From: Sporomusaceae bacterium FL31
Lineage (GTDB): Bacteria; Bacillota; Negativicutes; DSM-1736; Dendrosporobacteraceae
Length of the DNA stretch: 64,000 nt
Assembly (NCBI GenBank): GCA_003990955.1
Contig: BIFV01000006.1
Location: 62,001-126,000, forward strand
Direction of reading: 5' to 3'
Program-made: the position numbers and the translations under genes
In this document: one piece after another, positions 45,576 through 55,878 of the stretch
Position numbering within the stretch: the first letter of the stretch is position 1
Layout of the letters: each line of letters starts with the position of its first letter
Notes under the pieces: model-generated
What the model was told of the DNA's origin: nothing
Databases searched by the model: none
The model's input: the letters and a program-made list of their open reading frames with translations, nothing else

Positions 45576-46550
45576 TTAACTCACCGCATGAACCTGCTGC
45601 TCCCGCTTAGGGAATACCTGTTCACTTTTTTTTAATTCACCACGAACCCAATAAAGCGGCCGCTGTTTAACCTCTTCAAAAATACGGCCAACATATTCAC
45701 CGATAATCCCCATAACGACAAGCTGAAGTCCGCCCAATAACAAAACACTGGCGGCTATTGTCGCCCAGCCTGGTACTGCTTCGGTAGTGAATAGTTTGAT
45801 ATAGACGACATCCAACGTCAGCCCAAAACTAAGCAAACCAAAAAGTAACCCCAGATAAAAGGCAAAGCGTAAAGGCAGCTTTGAATATGCGGTAATACCA
45901 TTCAGGGCAAAATCGATCATTTTTTTCAGTGAGAACTTTGATTGGCCGGCAAAACGTTCTGGCGCTACAAATTCAACTTGTGCTTGTCGATAGCCCATAT
46001 CGCCGATAATTCCGCGAATAAAGCGTGCTTTTTCTTTAAAACGCTGAAATGTCTGGACAACTTTTTTATCCAGCAGTCGAAAATCTGAGCCGCCTTCGAC
46101 AATCTGAATATCGGACATGGCATTGATCAAACGATAGAATAAGCTTGATGAGCGTTCTTTAAACCTGGATACTCCCTCAGTAGCAATCCGGACGGTCTGA
46201 ACAACCTCGCACCCTTCCTCCCATTTACGAATCAAAAGGGGCAGCAATTCAGGAGGATGCTGCATGTCACCATCCATTGTAATAACAGCCTCTCCGACAG
46301 CATGATCAAGTCCGCAGGTCAGTGCCACTTGGTGTCCAAAGTTGCGTGCAAGTAAAATTGCCTTTACTCTTGGATCTTGCTGGGTTAAGCGATCAAGGAT
46401 CAGTACCGTTCTGTCAGTAGACCCATCGTCAACAAAAATCAATTCAAATGGATAGTCAAGCGCTTCCATAGTTTTACTTACTTCCTGATAAAAAACCTGA
46501 ATATTTTCTTGTTCATTAAATACTGGTACAACAATTGAAATCAGCTTCAT
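45576..46550 (-). CDS. ArnC-like polyprenyl-phosphate glycosyltransferase (GT2)
   Basis: A 324-residue GT2 enzyme with cytoplasmic catalytic domain (VVPVFNEQENI, FVDDGSTDRT, TMDGDMQHPPELLP, DFRLLDKKVV) and two C-terminal membrane helices (about 230-255 and 265-290). This is the layout of enzymes that load a sugar onto undecaprenyl phosphate, such as ArnC and DPM1-like GtrB. The GT39 enzymes downstream would then move the sugar to a lipid or glycan acceptor on the outer face. It overlaps the deacetylase gene by four bases. Confidence 0.9.
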   Translation of the reverse strand: MKLISIVVPVFNEQENIQVFYQEVSKTMEALDYPFELIFVDDGSTDRTVLILDRLTQQDPRVKAILLARNFGHQVALTCGLDHAVGEAVITMDGDMQHPPELLPLLIRKWEEGCEVVQTVRIATEGVSRFKERSSSLFYRLINAMSDIQIVEGGSDFRLLDKKVVQTFQRFKEKARFIRGIIGDMGYRQAQVEFVAPERFAGQSKFSLKKMIDFALNGITAYSKLPLRFAFYLGLLFGLLSFGLTLDVVYIKLFTTEAVPGWATIAASVLLLGGLQLVVMGIIGEYVGRIFEEVKQRPLYWVRGELKKSEQVFPKREQQVHAVS

Positions 46551-47431
46551 AGTTTGCTTACCTCCGCTTCTAACGCTGATTGCATTCTTCCTAGTTGTTG
46601 ATAACTAATCAGCTCAATACCGCTTTCCTTGATTTCCTGTAAAACGCTTTGACTTTGCAATGCTTCCAGCTCATCCTGCCACCGATAGCCCCAGGTAAAT
46701 CGCTGAGATAAAGCTGTCCTGTCGCTGCCGGGATGCACCATAATTTCAGTAACCCCTTCGGGCAATGTTTTTATAATATGTTGCAGAACCTTCTGCGACA
46801 TAGCTCCTCCAGATAACATGCCATAAAAATGCTCAGGAGCACTTAAGCCAATTTTTTTATAATAATGCTGAGCAATCGTCGAACAGGCAGTAAGAACTGT
46901 CCGTGCGGCAATTCGGCTAAAACTGTTTTTGGAAGGACCGAAAAAGAATACCGACTCCGAAGGTATTCTAATTTTTTCAATATGAAATTCGGCCGCAAGA
47001 CTGCCAATGATTTCTGCCATTCCCGGCAGCACATGAAGATGCTGATGACTATCAAGATGAGTAATGGGAATACCACTTCCAATGACCTTCTGCATTTGGC
47101 ACCAGAGCTCGTGACGAATATGTTCTTTGGCTATTTTTCCTTGAATATACTGACATGCAAATTCTTTGTACGAAGGAAAAAACAGCCCGTCCCGGGTCAC
47201 TAAAGTACTAATATCCGCTCGTGCAGCCGGACTGGCTCCAACCAGCGTGAGATGCACTCCCACACCAAGTTTTGGGTATTGCTTAGCTAAAGCAACAGCA
47301 TGCTCAAAAGCCGGCCCTCCTGCCATGAGTGTTGTACTGGTCAGGCAGCCATTGATATGACTTTCGATAATTCCTTCATTAATTAATTCATGCAATCCAA
47401 AATCGTCTCCATTAATGATGAGCTGACGCAT
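46547..47431 (-). CDS. YdjC/ChbG/HpnK-family carbohydrate deacetylase
   Basis: A 294-residue TIM-barrel-like deacetylase: metal Asp in NGDDFGLHE, His in GVGVHLTLVG, and the DSHQHLHVLPG motif. Family members deacetylate N-acetylated sugars, and hopanoid-locus (HpnK) and lipid-linked versions are known. Here it opens the operon, so it may deformylate or deacetylate a lipid-linked amino sugar, comparable to ArnD, though ArnD is a different fold. Stop and start overlap with the GT2 gene (ATGA). Confidence 0.86.
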   Translation of the reverse strand: MRQLIINGDDFGLHELINEGIIESHINGCLTSTTLMAGGPAFEHAVALAKQYPKLGVGVHLTLVGASPAARADISTLVTRDGLFFPSYKEFACQYIQGKIAKEHIRHELWCQMQKVIGSGIPITHLDSHQHLHVLPGMAEIIGSLAAEFHIEKIRIPSESVFFFGPSKNSFSRIAARTVLTACSTIAQHYYKKIGLSAPEHFYGMLSGGAMSQKVLQHIIKTLPEGVTEIMVHPGSDRTALSQRFTWGYRWQDELEALQSQSVLQEIKESGIELISYQQLGRMQSALEAEVSKL

Positions 47432-47585
47432 AAAACCACCCTAACTTCACACTTTATAATCACAAAGCTTCTACCCTTGCTTTGTACCTAAGTATAGAGA
47501 GTGATTCTGAAAATAACATGAAAGGTTATGTAATTTGGGGTCTGTTGCAAATAAATATTTAGCATTCGCACCGCTAAATCAATAA

Positions 47586-47620
47586 AACAGCCCTTTGCTG
47601 AATACCAGCAAAGGGCTGTT
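47586..47620 (-). terminator. terminator of the second HD-GYP gene
   Basis: Perfect 15-bp stem AACAGCCCTTTGCTG / CAGCAAAGGGCTGTT with a five-base loop and an A/T-rich tail on the minus strand. Confidence 0.85.
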
Positions 47621-47714
47621 GATTAAAAAACTTCTTCAATTAAAGCCTATTAAAACGACTTGATGATTCAGCATGGTTCTTGCTTTTGGTAAATTCTAAG
47701 TCACGTACCAAGCC

Positions 47715-48806
47715 TTATCCTCCGCTTCCATCTCTAGAAGCCTTGTGATCGGGAATAATAAACGCCCGAACGTTACTAATTTGATTGATGTTGCACAATT
47801 TGATCAGTTCGCCATTATTGCATCTTATAATTGGAGAAAGATTGAGGAAGTTCCCAAGATGAATAATTTCTCCGCTTTGTCCGGTTGTGAGTTCGACAAG
47901 ATTACCTAGCATAAAGCATTCGAATTGCTCAAGAAATGTGGTACAAATGGCGGCGTCCAGCTTCGAAAACATGTTATTGGCAAGCACTTCTGCAGCTACA
48001 AAAGGCGTGGCTTTATTACTATAAGACCGGTCAGCCGTAATCGCGTCATAGACATCAGCCACAGCGATAATCCGCGCGTGAAGATGTATTTTAGACTGCT
48101 GAAAATGACCAGGATAGCCACTGCCGTCAAGGCGTTCATGATGCTGAAGAACACCAATCATCACATCAAACGGCAAATTTTCGGTTTGACTCAGCAGCTT
48201 ATAGCTATGAGCCGAATGCAACTGCATCATTTGCATTTCCCGTTCCGTCAATTTCCCGGCCTTATTTAAAATCTCATCAGGCACCTGCGTTTTGCCAATG
48301 TCATGAAGCAGCCCCGCTAAAGTCAGGTTAGCAATTTCACTTTTTCCGCACCCCAGCCATTTGCCAATAACGCCGCTCAGTAAGGCGACATTAACACAAT
48401 GATGGAAGATATATTCTTCGCGTGGTCGGTCAATATTAAGATAATTAATGGCAGCGCAAGATTCCACGATTGGCAGGATACGCGTTTCTACAACCTGCTT
48501 AAATTGCTTAACTGGAATTTTTTTAACGTGTCGAATCACCTTAATCAAATTTCTGACTTCGGCAACGGCTCCTAAATAATTAAAGACGCCTGGATCCTCT
48601 AATAGAATTCTATCATTTTGATAAAAGAGCTCTTCGCGAATAGCTACCATTGTGATATATTGCTCCAGCATTCGGTTGATCAGGGTTTGATTCAGCTCAA
48701 TACCTTCAGCTAATAAGATCCTGCCATACCGATTGAGTACAGGCTTTCCTAAAACCATACCTGGTTTAACTTTTGCAATCTCATAATGGTTTATTGTGTA
48801 TGCCAC
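47715..48806 (-). CDS. HD-GYP domain cyclic di-GMP phosphodiesterase 2
   Basis: A 363-residue protein with the same order as the one at 17637: an N-terminal segment (KPGMVLGKPVLNRYGRILLAEGIEL), an HD-GYP domain (about 130-290; LAGLLHDIGKTQVPDEIL and HHERLDGSGYPG, with ADVYDAITADR) and a C-terminal tail. All metal and GYP residues are present, so c-di-GMP hydrolysis is expected. It is soluble and monocistronic. Its paralogue differs in the residues after HDxGK (KVKFPK against the canonical KTQVPD). Confidence 0.93.
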   Translation of the reverse strand: MAYTINHYEIAKVKPGMVLGKPVLNRYGRILLAEGIELNQTLINRMLEQYITMVAIREELFYQNDRILLEDPGVFNYLGAVAEVRNLIKVIRHVKKIPVKQFKQVVETRILPIVESCAAINYLNIDRPREEYIFHHCVNVALLSGVIGKWLGCGKSEIANLTLAGLLHDIGKTQVPDEILNKAGKLTEREMQMMQLHSAHSYKLLSQTENLPFDVMIGVLQHHERLDGSGYPGHFQQSKIHLHARIIAVADVYDAITADRSYSNKATPFVAAEVLANNMFSKLDAAICTTFLEQFECFMLGNLVELTTGQSGEIIHLGNFLNLSPIIRCNNGELIKLCNINQISNVRAFIIPDHKASRDGSGG

Positions 48807-48955
48807 AGCTTGTCAATTCTCCTCCCAAAGCACTAGAATTTCCTTGTTATTGGCGAGCAGATGTAATTGATCCGAAAATATTGTAATTATATTATACCAT
48901 TATCTAGAAAATAAATATGTTAAATTTTTGCAATATAACTTTAACAACAAAAAAA

Positions 48956-49002
48956 ATTGAAATCACCCTCTGCTAATACATAGCTTAGGGCAATTTCAAT
49001 TA
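48956..49002 (-). terminator. imperfect hairpin after aminotransferase remnant
   Basis: ATTGAAAT and ATTTCAAT with CCCT/AGGG pair across a loop of about 20 bases, immediately past the end of the remnant. It is probably the old terminator of the lost gene. Confidence 0.5.
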
Positions 49003-49022
49003 AAGATCGCCTGATTGATCAA

Positions 49023-49202
49023 CTAAATGACTTTCGAACAACTCTGAATGGACTTTTCAAATACTCCAAAGGCAAAAGATAATTGCTCTGCAGTAACAAT
49101 CAGCGGAGGATGCCAGGTAATACAGTTTCCCGCTGACAGCTTAAAGGACAAGCCATTTCCCAGGCAATAGTAAAGCACCGGTTTTCGTTTATTTTTGCAT
49201 CT
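49023..49202 (-). pseudogene. C-terminal remnant of class III aminotransferase
   Basis: A 59-codon frame bounded upstream by TAA reads LYYCLGNGLSFKLSAG, then TWHPPLIVTAEQL and a final helix to TAG. This is the small-domain end of class III PLP aminotransferases (pattern GLSFKxSxGNxxxxxPPLxITxEEL). The rest of the gene is missing. The surrounding 48807-49511 holds no intact gene; another short minus frame (near 49231-49310, ending NMGNEFAVIRQ) may be a further scrap. Confidence 0.7.
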
Positions 49203-49352
49203 TTATTCTTGTTCTACTGGCGAATCACAGCAAACTCGTTTCCCATGTTTTCAAACATTCTAACAGCTATCCCGCGCCTGCCTTGCTTAACCTCTGTCTA
49301 AAAGATACCAAAGCCATATTGAGGATTTATGAAAAAGTTATCAAGAATTTAG

Positions 49353-50876
<1,524 letters not shown>

Positions 50877-50894
50877 AATCCTTCCTTGCACAAT

Positions 50895-50930
50895 AAGAAA
50901 CTGCAATCACCAAGATTGCAGTTTCTTTCT
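50895..50930 (+). terminator. terminator of the collagen-like gene
   Basis: AAGAAACTGCAATC / GATTGCAGTTTCTT stem with a five-base loop, followed by TTCTCTGTTTT. Confidence 0.85.
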
Positions 50931-51003
50931 CTGTTTTGCAGGAGTTTATATCCAGTTATGGAACAACGTTATAGAGAATAATTTCATAATAAGGAGGAAC
51001 AAT

Positions 51004-51759
51004 ATGCGCATCCTACTCATTCTTGTCATTATGCTATCAATCAGCGCATCTACGGCATTTGCCCAGATTCGTGGTGAGGTTATTGAGTACAAGCAAGGAA
51101 CAACCGTACTAGAAGGCTACCTGGCCTATGATGATTCCATTAAAGGTAAACGCCCTGGCGTACTTGTCGTCCATGACTGGCTAGGAGTAGGCCCTTATGT
51201 AAGAGCCAGAGCTCAACAGCTGGCTAGTCTGGGCTATATCGCATTTGCACCAGATATTTACGGAAAAGACATCCGACCAGTCGACAATAAAGAAGCTGCA
51301 AAAGTATCCAATGAATTGAAAAACGACCGGATGCTCCTTCGCTTACGAGTCAATGCGGGGCTGGATATATTGCGTAACCATCCTTTAACTGATCCAGACA
51401 AGCTAGGGGCTATCGGCTACTGCTTTGGCGGGATGACTGTTCTGGAATTGGCTCGCAGCGGTGCCAACATCGCTGGCGTAGTCAGTTTTCACGGGAATTT
51501 AGACACGCCTGCCGATACCAGCAGCATTCATACCAAAGTTTTAGTCCTGCATGGTGCAGAGGATCCGGTTGTGCCACCAGCCCAAGTAGCTGCCTTTGAG
51601 AATGAAATGCGTAAAGCCAATGTTGACTGGCAGCTCAATGTGTACAGCGGCGCGGCTCATAATTTTACGAATCCAAACTCGCCAGCCTATAACCGCCAGG
51701 TTGACAGGCGTTCCTTTGAAGCAATGAAAGCATTCTTTAGAGAGCTATTTGCTCAATAA
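51004..51759 (+). CDS. Secreted dienelactone hydrolase-family protein
   Basis: A 251-residue alpha/beta hydrolase preceded by a signal peptide (MRILLILVIMLSISASTAFAQ). The DLH pattern is clear: VLVVHDWLGVGPYVR, APDIYG, the nucleophile Cys in GYCFGG, Asp in GAEDPVVP and His in GAAHNF. Classical dienelactone hydrolase is cytoplasmic, so an exported form acts on some envelope or external substrate, which is unknown. ATG at 51004 follows AAGGAGGAACA. It follows the collagen-like gene's terminator by about 75 bases, so it may be a separate unit. Confidence 0.9.
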   Translation: MRILLILVIMLSISASTAFAQIRGEVIEYKQGTTVLEGYLAYDDSIKGKRPGVLVVHDWLGVGPYVRARAQQLASLGYIAFAPDIYGKDIRPVDNKEAAKVSNELKNDRMLLRLRVNAGLDILRNHPLTDPDKLGAIGYCFGGMTVLELARSGANIAGVVSFHGNLDTPADTSSIHTKVLVLHGAEDPVVPPAQVAAFENEMRKANVDWQLNVYSGAAHNFTNPNSPAYNRQVDRRSFEAMKAFFRELFAQ

Positions 51760-51819
51760 ATGCATAAATAAAGCAAGCAAGCAGGTCTATAGACCTGCTT
51801 GCTTGCTTTATTTATGCAT
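51760..51819. terminator. 60-bp perfect palindrome, bidirectional terminator
   Basis: Two 30-base arms pair without a loop, beginning directly after the DLH stop codon and ending 64 bases before the stop of the EIIC-EAL gene. The arms contain AAGCAAGCAAGCAGG and are closed by TCTATAGA; the outer parts are A/T-rich, supplying U-tracts in both directions. Confidence 0.75.
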
Positions 51820-51882
51820 GATAAGCGGGCGTATACATCTAATCCCATCAAAACCAGCAATTTTATATTATCCATTTGTCTT

Positions 51883-54045
51883 TCAGTCAGCTTCTGAACA
51901 AATGGCCACTTCACAAAGATCCATTTTATTCTGAATGAGAACATATTCAATCAACTGAATCGGCAGCAACGGTTTACTATAGTAATATCCTTGATATCGC
52001 AAGCAGCCTAGTTGTTTAAGTAGATCGCGCTGTTCCCGAGTCTCTACATATTCAACGATGGTCTCGATATTCAAGGAGGAACATAATGAAACAATTGAGC
52101 TAATAATTTCCTGGCAATTTTTATCCTGAATGATATCCCGGCTCAGCATCCCATCAATTTTGAGCGTATCGACAGGAAAGTGCTTGATATAGCGCAAAGA
52201 CGTATGACCCATACCAAAATCGTCAATGGCGATTCTGACCCCGTTTGTCCTCAATTTAGTAAGATTATCGTTAGTTACAGAGTCATTGGTAAGGGCAATA
52301 TTTTCAGTAACCTCAATTTCAAGATCCTGAGGCTGCAACCGATTACTCGCAAGGGCTGAAAATAATCCATTAATAAACAATGGATCTTGTAATTGAGCGG
52401 CAGATACATTGACCGACATGCGAATGCCATCAACCCCCACACTCTTCCATTGGCTTAGTTGCTGACAAGCAGTATGAATAACCCAGCTGCCAATATTTTG
52501 TATGAATCCGGCTTCTTCAGCTATAGCAATAGTCAACAGCGGCGGAATTCTTCCATAGAGTTTATGAGACCAACGCAGCAATGCTTCGACACCAACAACA
52601 CGATTATCCTGGTTAACCTGTGGCTGGTATTCAAGAAAAAGTTCCCCTTTATCCGCGGCATGCTTCAAATCGTGTACCAGCATTCGGGCTAAAATCCCTG
52701 CGCCATCATGTCTGTTCAATAGTTCTTTTCTAAATTGAGGAGAAATAGTTTTCGCTTCGTCAAGCAAAATCTTAAAAGCTTTGTTAGTTTCCTCAGCTTT
52801 TTGCTTTTCATTTATAAGAACAAAGGGCAGATAGATCAGGACACCGATGACAATTTCAAGCAGTTGCAGCCCCACACCACTCCAGGAATTAGTAGCAAGA
52901 TAACCACTAAACAGCGGCGGAGTAGTCCAGTGAACATTTTGCACAACAATGGCTACCCATCCCATGCTGATTGCCAGATAAGAAACGCAAGTCAGCACGA
53001 TCGGCACCAGAATAAATGGAATGAAAAAAATTGGATTGAGAACAATGGGTAATCCAAAGATGAGTAATTCGTTAATATTAAAGATGGCAGGTGCAACTGA
53101 CAATCTGCTCAGCCATGCCATATTCCCCCTTCTCGAACCAAGGAACAGAGCTAACATCAGCGATATTGTCGAGCCTGCACCACCGATTAATACAAAACAA
53201 TCAAAAAAAGTTTTTGTAAAACCAATTCCTAATTGACCATTAACCCCAATAAACTGCTCAACGGACTGAATGTTGGCTAAGTGGATATTCGCTAAGACAG
53301 GCTCCATAATATTGTTACCGTGTAACCCGAAAAACCATAATAAATGAACCAATAGATTAAAAATAATCATCTCACCCAATGGACTCTGAATAGTTTGAAA
53401 TAAGCCTTCCAGCAGTGCATAAAAGTGCGTATGGAGGTCCTGAATATTAGCTGCGGCCGCGCCCATTCTTATGAATGCAAAAACCAAAATAGTTCCGGCT
53501 GCCGGAAGAATACAAGCCAATCCCTGAGAAAGAATAGGGTCTGCAACATCAGCAAAGTGTCGAATCTTAAACCTTTGGATCGAAAATAACCGCAATAAAA
53601 TTTCAGCAGAAGTCAGCGCTGCAAATATTGCAAAAAAAATACCGTTCACTCCCGCCCACCCAAACATTAGACCATTACTTTCCTCGCGACTCAGCGGCAG
53701 TATTAACATCATTAGGCAAACAAAGGATACAAGAGCTACAGTAAGAGAAGAAATTGGGCTGCTGCTCACTTGGTCATAACTCTCAGCTAAGAAATAACTA
53801 ATTGAAATCACCAGCAAGATTGAGAATCCATTAAGCGAAGCATCGGTAATAGCTCGCCATAATACGTCCCAATGGGGACCAAAAAGAGCCATCATAAGCT
53901 CTTGGTACCACGGGACTGATACATTGGCCAGCATGGTTGAGAAAGCACCAATGACCACCAATGGCATATTCAACAAAACACCACGGCGTACCGCTGCAAC
54001 ATGGCGCTGATTTGCAATAACAGCTACGATTCCCATTATATTCAA
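51883..54045 (-). CDS. PTS EIIC (lactose/cellobiose type)-EAL fusion
   Basis: The N-terminal 410 residues form a membrane EIIC domain of the cellobiose/lactose group: GLHGNNIMEPV, VLIGGAGSTISLML and NINELLIFGLPIVLNP match the permease signatures, with about ten helices. After a short coiled linker comes an EAL domain (about 450-705): LEYQPQV, VEALLRW, NVSAAQL, EVTEN, DDFGMGHTSL, KIDGML, VEYVET and YQGYYYSKPL. The catalytic acidic residues appear intact, although the usual AEGVE reads VEYVE. No GGDEF domain is present. It probably couples sugar binding to c-di-GMP hydrolysis. TTG at 54043-54045 follows GAGG; an ATG nine bases downstream is the alternative. No EIIA/EIIB gene is adjacent. Confidence 0.9.
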   Translation of the reverse strand: MNIMGIVAVIANQRHVAAVRRGVLLNMPLVVIGAFSTMLANVSVPWYQELMMALFGPHWDVLWRAITDASLNGFSILLVISISYFLAESYDQVSSSPISSLTVALVSFVCLMMLILPLSREESNGLMFGWAGVNGIFFAIFAALTSAEILLRLFSIQRFKIRHFADVADPILSQGLACILPAAGTILVFAFIRMGAAAANIQDLHTHFYALLEGLFQTIQSPLGEMIIFNLLVHLLWFFGLHGNNIMEPVLANIHLANIQSVEQFIGVNGQLGIGFTKTFFDCFVLIGGAGSTISLMLALFLGSRRGNMAWLSRLSVAPAIFNINELLIFGLPIVLNPIFFIPFILVPIVLTCVSYLAISMGWVAIVVQNVHWTTPPLFSGYLATNSWSGVGLQLLEIVIGVLIYLPFVLINEKQKAEETNKAFKILLDEAKTISPQFRKELLNRHDGAGILARMLVHDLKHAADKGELFLEYQPQVNQDNRVVGVEALLRWSHKLYGRIPPLLTIAIAEEAGFIQNIGSWVIHTACQQLSQWKSVGVDGIRMSVNVSAAQLQDPLFINGLFSALASNRLQPQDLEIEVTENIALTNDSVTNDNLTKLRTNGVRIAIDDFGMGHTSLRYIKHFPVDTLKIDGMLSRDIIQDKNCQEIISSIVSLCSSLNIETIVEYVETREQRDLLKQLGCLRYQGYYYSKPLLPIQLIEYVLIQNKMDLCEVAICSEAD

Positions 54046-54289
54046 ATTCTCTACCTCGCATCCAGCAGTTGTTTCAGTACGCAAAACAGACAGTCAAAAA
54101 GTTACTTTAAGTCAATCCATTATGCACATTACATACTTACTACAATTACCGTAAAAACAGAAAAATCCTGCAAAAATCCCATAATTCGCATAAACCAGGA
54201 AATTACTGCCGATGCCAATGTTTCCAGTTCTAACTGGCTACCGCCAACCCATACGCCTGCTTCAGCTAGATATTCTAGCGATGATGGAT

Positions 54290-55567
54290 TTAGGCCTCCA
54301 GCATGATTTCGAGAATTTCGATATCAGTAGCGCGCATCCCTTTGTAGGCAATGCGTCCGACAGCAGCAATGGTTTCTTCCACATCGGCTTTTAAAATGCC
54401 GTTACCTGCTTGATAAGCCTTTCCCTCCATAGCCAATACATGTGATAAGTAGGAAGCATCCAAACAGGAAGCGATTTTTGCCGCACAGGATGGCTTAGCT
54501 CCATCACAGACAATACCCGAAACATTAGCCAGCGTATTGGTGATGGTTTGATTAATTTGTTCAAGACTACCGCCTGCAAGATAAGTAATTGCAGCACCAC
54601 TGGCACAAGCTGCACTAACGGCACCGCAAAAAGCCGATAAACGACCAATAAATGTTTTCTGATGGATATTCAATAGGTTGGAGAATACCAGCCCCCGATA
54701 CAAGCTTTCTTCAGACAAGCCTTGCTCCCGGGCATATACAATAACAGGAACAGATGCTGTAATTCCTTGATTGCCACTGCCGGAATTGGTGATGACAGGC
54801 AGAATACAGCCACTCATTCTAGCCTCTGAGGCGGCTGCAGCATAAGCTTTGATCTTATCCAGCACACCTCTGTTATGACCAGTTAGCAGCAAAATACGGC
54901 CAATATTGATCCCATAATCTCCGCGCATACCTTCATCGGCAATATTCATATTGTACTCCATTTGTCGTGCGAGCAGGCTGCTAACTTTATCTAATGACAC
55001 GGTGTTGGCAAATTCGTAAATATCCGTTACGGATAGCCCCTGACGATCGGTGTTACTTCCTGAATTAGGCTCGCGGTCAGCTTCATGCTGATAAACCACT
55101 TGGCCATTTCTGGTAATTTTACAGATATGACTATGACTGTCTTTAATCTCTACTGTCACCGTTTCTTCTTGCCCCATTACATGTACGATAAGATGCAGAT
55201 TATTCTCTGTTGACAGCAGCCTTACCTCGCCAAAGCTCTGATCCAGCAATTCTTTTACAACAGTCCTATGCATTGGAGTTAAAGCAGATAGCACTTCCAG
55301 TTTATAATCAGCGTTGCCGCCAACAAGTCCAGCCAGCATGCTGGCCCGAATGCCCATTAAGCCGCCCGTATAAGGAACAGTTACACTCTTAGCATTTTTC
55401 ACGATATTGCCGCTGCATTCCACGATTGCATGATCAGGAAAACAGCCCAAAACCGCTCTGGCCTTAGCCGCTGCATAAGCAATTGCAATGGGTTCAGTGC
55501 AGCCTAGCGCTGGAACCAGCTCTTCTTTTAGTATTTGAATATAACGGTTGCTTTTTTGAGTATTCAT
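54290..55567 (-). CDS. cyuA: L-cysteine desulfidase (CyuA/UPF0597)
   Basis: A 425-residue enzyme of the CyuA family, relatives of serine dehydratase, which breaks cysteine into pyruvate, ammonia and sulfide with an iron-sulfur cluster. Signatures are ALGCTEPIAIAYAAAKAR near the start, NSGSGNQGITASVPV, and the late Cys residues in GIVCDGAKPSCAAK. ATG at 55565-55567 follows CGGAGG; an in-frame start at 55618 lies in the promoter. A sigma-54 promoter precedes it and a sigma-54 activator gene is next upstream, which suggests induction by cysteine or sulfide. Confidence 0.9.
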   Translation of the reverse strand: MNTQKSNRYIQILKEELVPALGCTEPIAIAYAAAKARAVLGCFPDHAIVECSGNIVKNAKSVTVPYTGGLMGIRASMLAGLVGGNADYKLEVLSALTPMHRTVVKELLDQSFGEVRLLSTENNLHLIVHVMGQEETVTVEIKDSHSHICKITRNGQVVYQHEADREPNSGSNTDRQGLSVTDIYEFANTVSLDKVSSLLARQMEYNMNIADEGMRGDYGINIGRILLLTGHNRGVLDKIKAYAAAASEARMSGCILPVITNSGSGNQGITASVPVIVYAREQGLSEESLYRGLVFSNLLNIHQKTFIGRLSAFCGAVSAACASGAAITYLAGGSLEQINQTITNTLANVSGIVCDGAKPSCAAKIASCLDASYLSHVLAMEGKAYQAGNGILKADVEETIAAVGRIAYKGMRATDIEILEIMLEA

Positions 55568-55614
55568 ATGGATAAATTCCTCCGTTAGTTTGAGTGATTT
55601 GACATCAACCTTAC

Positions 55615-55630
55615 GCAAGAACTATGCCAG
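55615..55630 (-). promoter_or_regulatory. sigma-54 promoter of cyuA
   Basis: CTGGCATAGTTCTTGC on the minus strand matches the -24/-12 consensus with the correct spacing, about 48 bases before the cyuA start codon. Confidence 0.82.
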
Positions 55631-55656
55631 GCTTTCTAGAACCTTTGCTTGCAGTC

Positions 55657-55704
55657 AAAACCCCTGAGAAATTCGCCTTAATAAGCAGCATTTCTCAGGG
55701 GTTT
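55657..55704 (-). terminator. terminator of the sigma-54 regulator gene
   Basis: AAACCCCTGAGAAA / TTTCTCAGGGGTTT, 14-bp perfect stem with an 18-base loop and TTTT after it on the minus strand. It separates the regulator from the cyuA promoter. Confidence 0.8.
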
Positions 55705-55769
55705 AAAATTTTTGTATTGAGAGAATCAGGATAAAACGACAATATTTCGTCAGCACTTGTCTTGCCGCC

Positions 55770-55785
55770 TTCGCAAAACTGCGAA
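55770..55785. promoter_or_regulatory. candidate upstream activator site for cyuA
   Basis: TTCGCAAAACTGCGAA is a perfect 6-4-6 dyad about 145 bp upstream of the sigma-54 promoter, inside the gap between the regulator gene and cyuA. A half-like TTTCGCA occurs about 60 bp further upstream. Confidence 0.5.
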
Positions 55786-55878
55786 CAAAAACCTGTTAAG
55801 TGTTGCTGCATTTGTACAATCCCTGGTTTCGCAATGTAGAAAAGCTATTCTCATTTTTGAGAAAAAGCATTTGGATCC

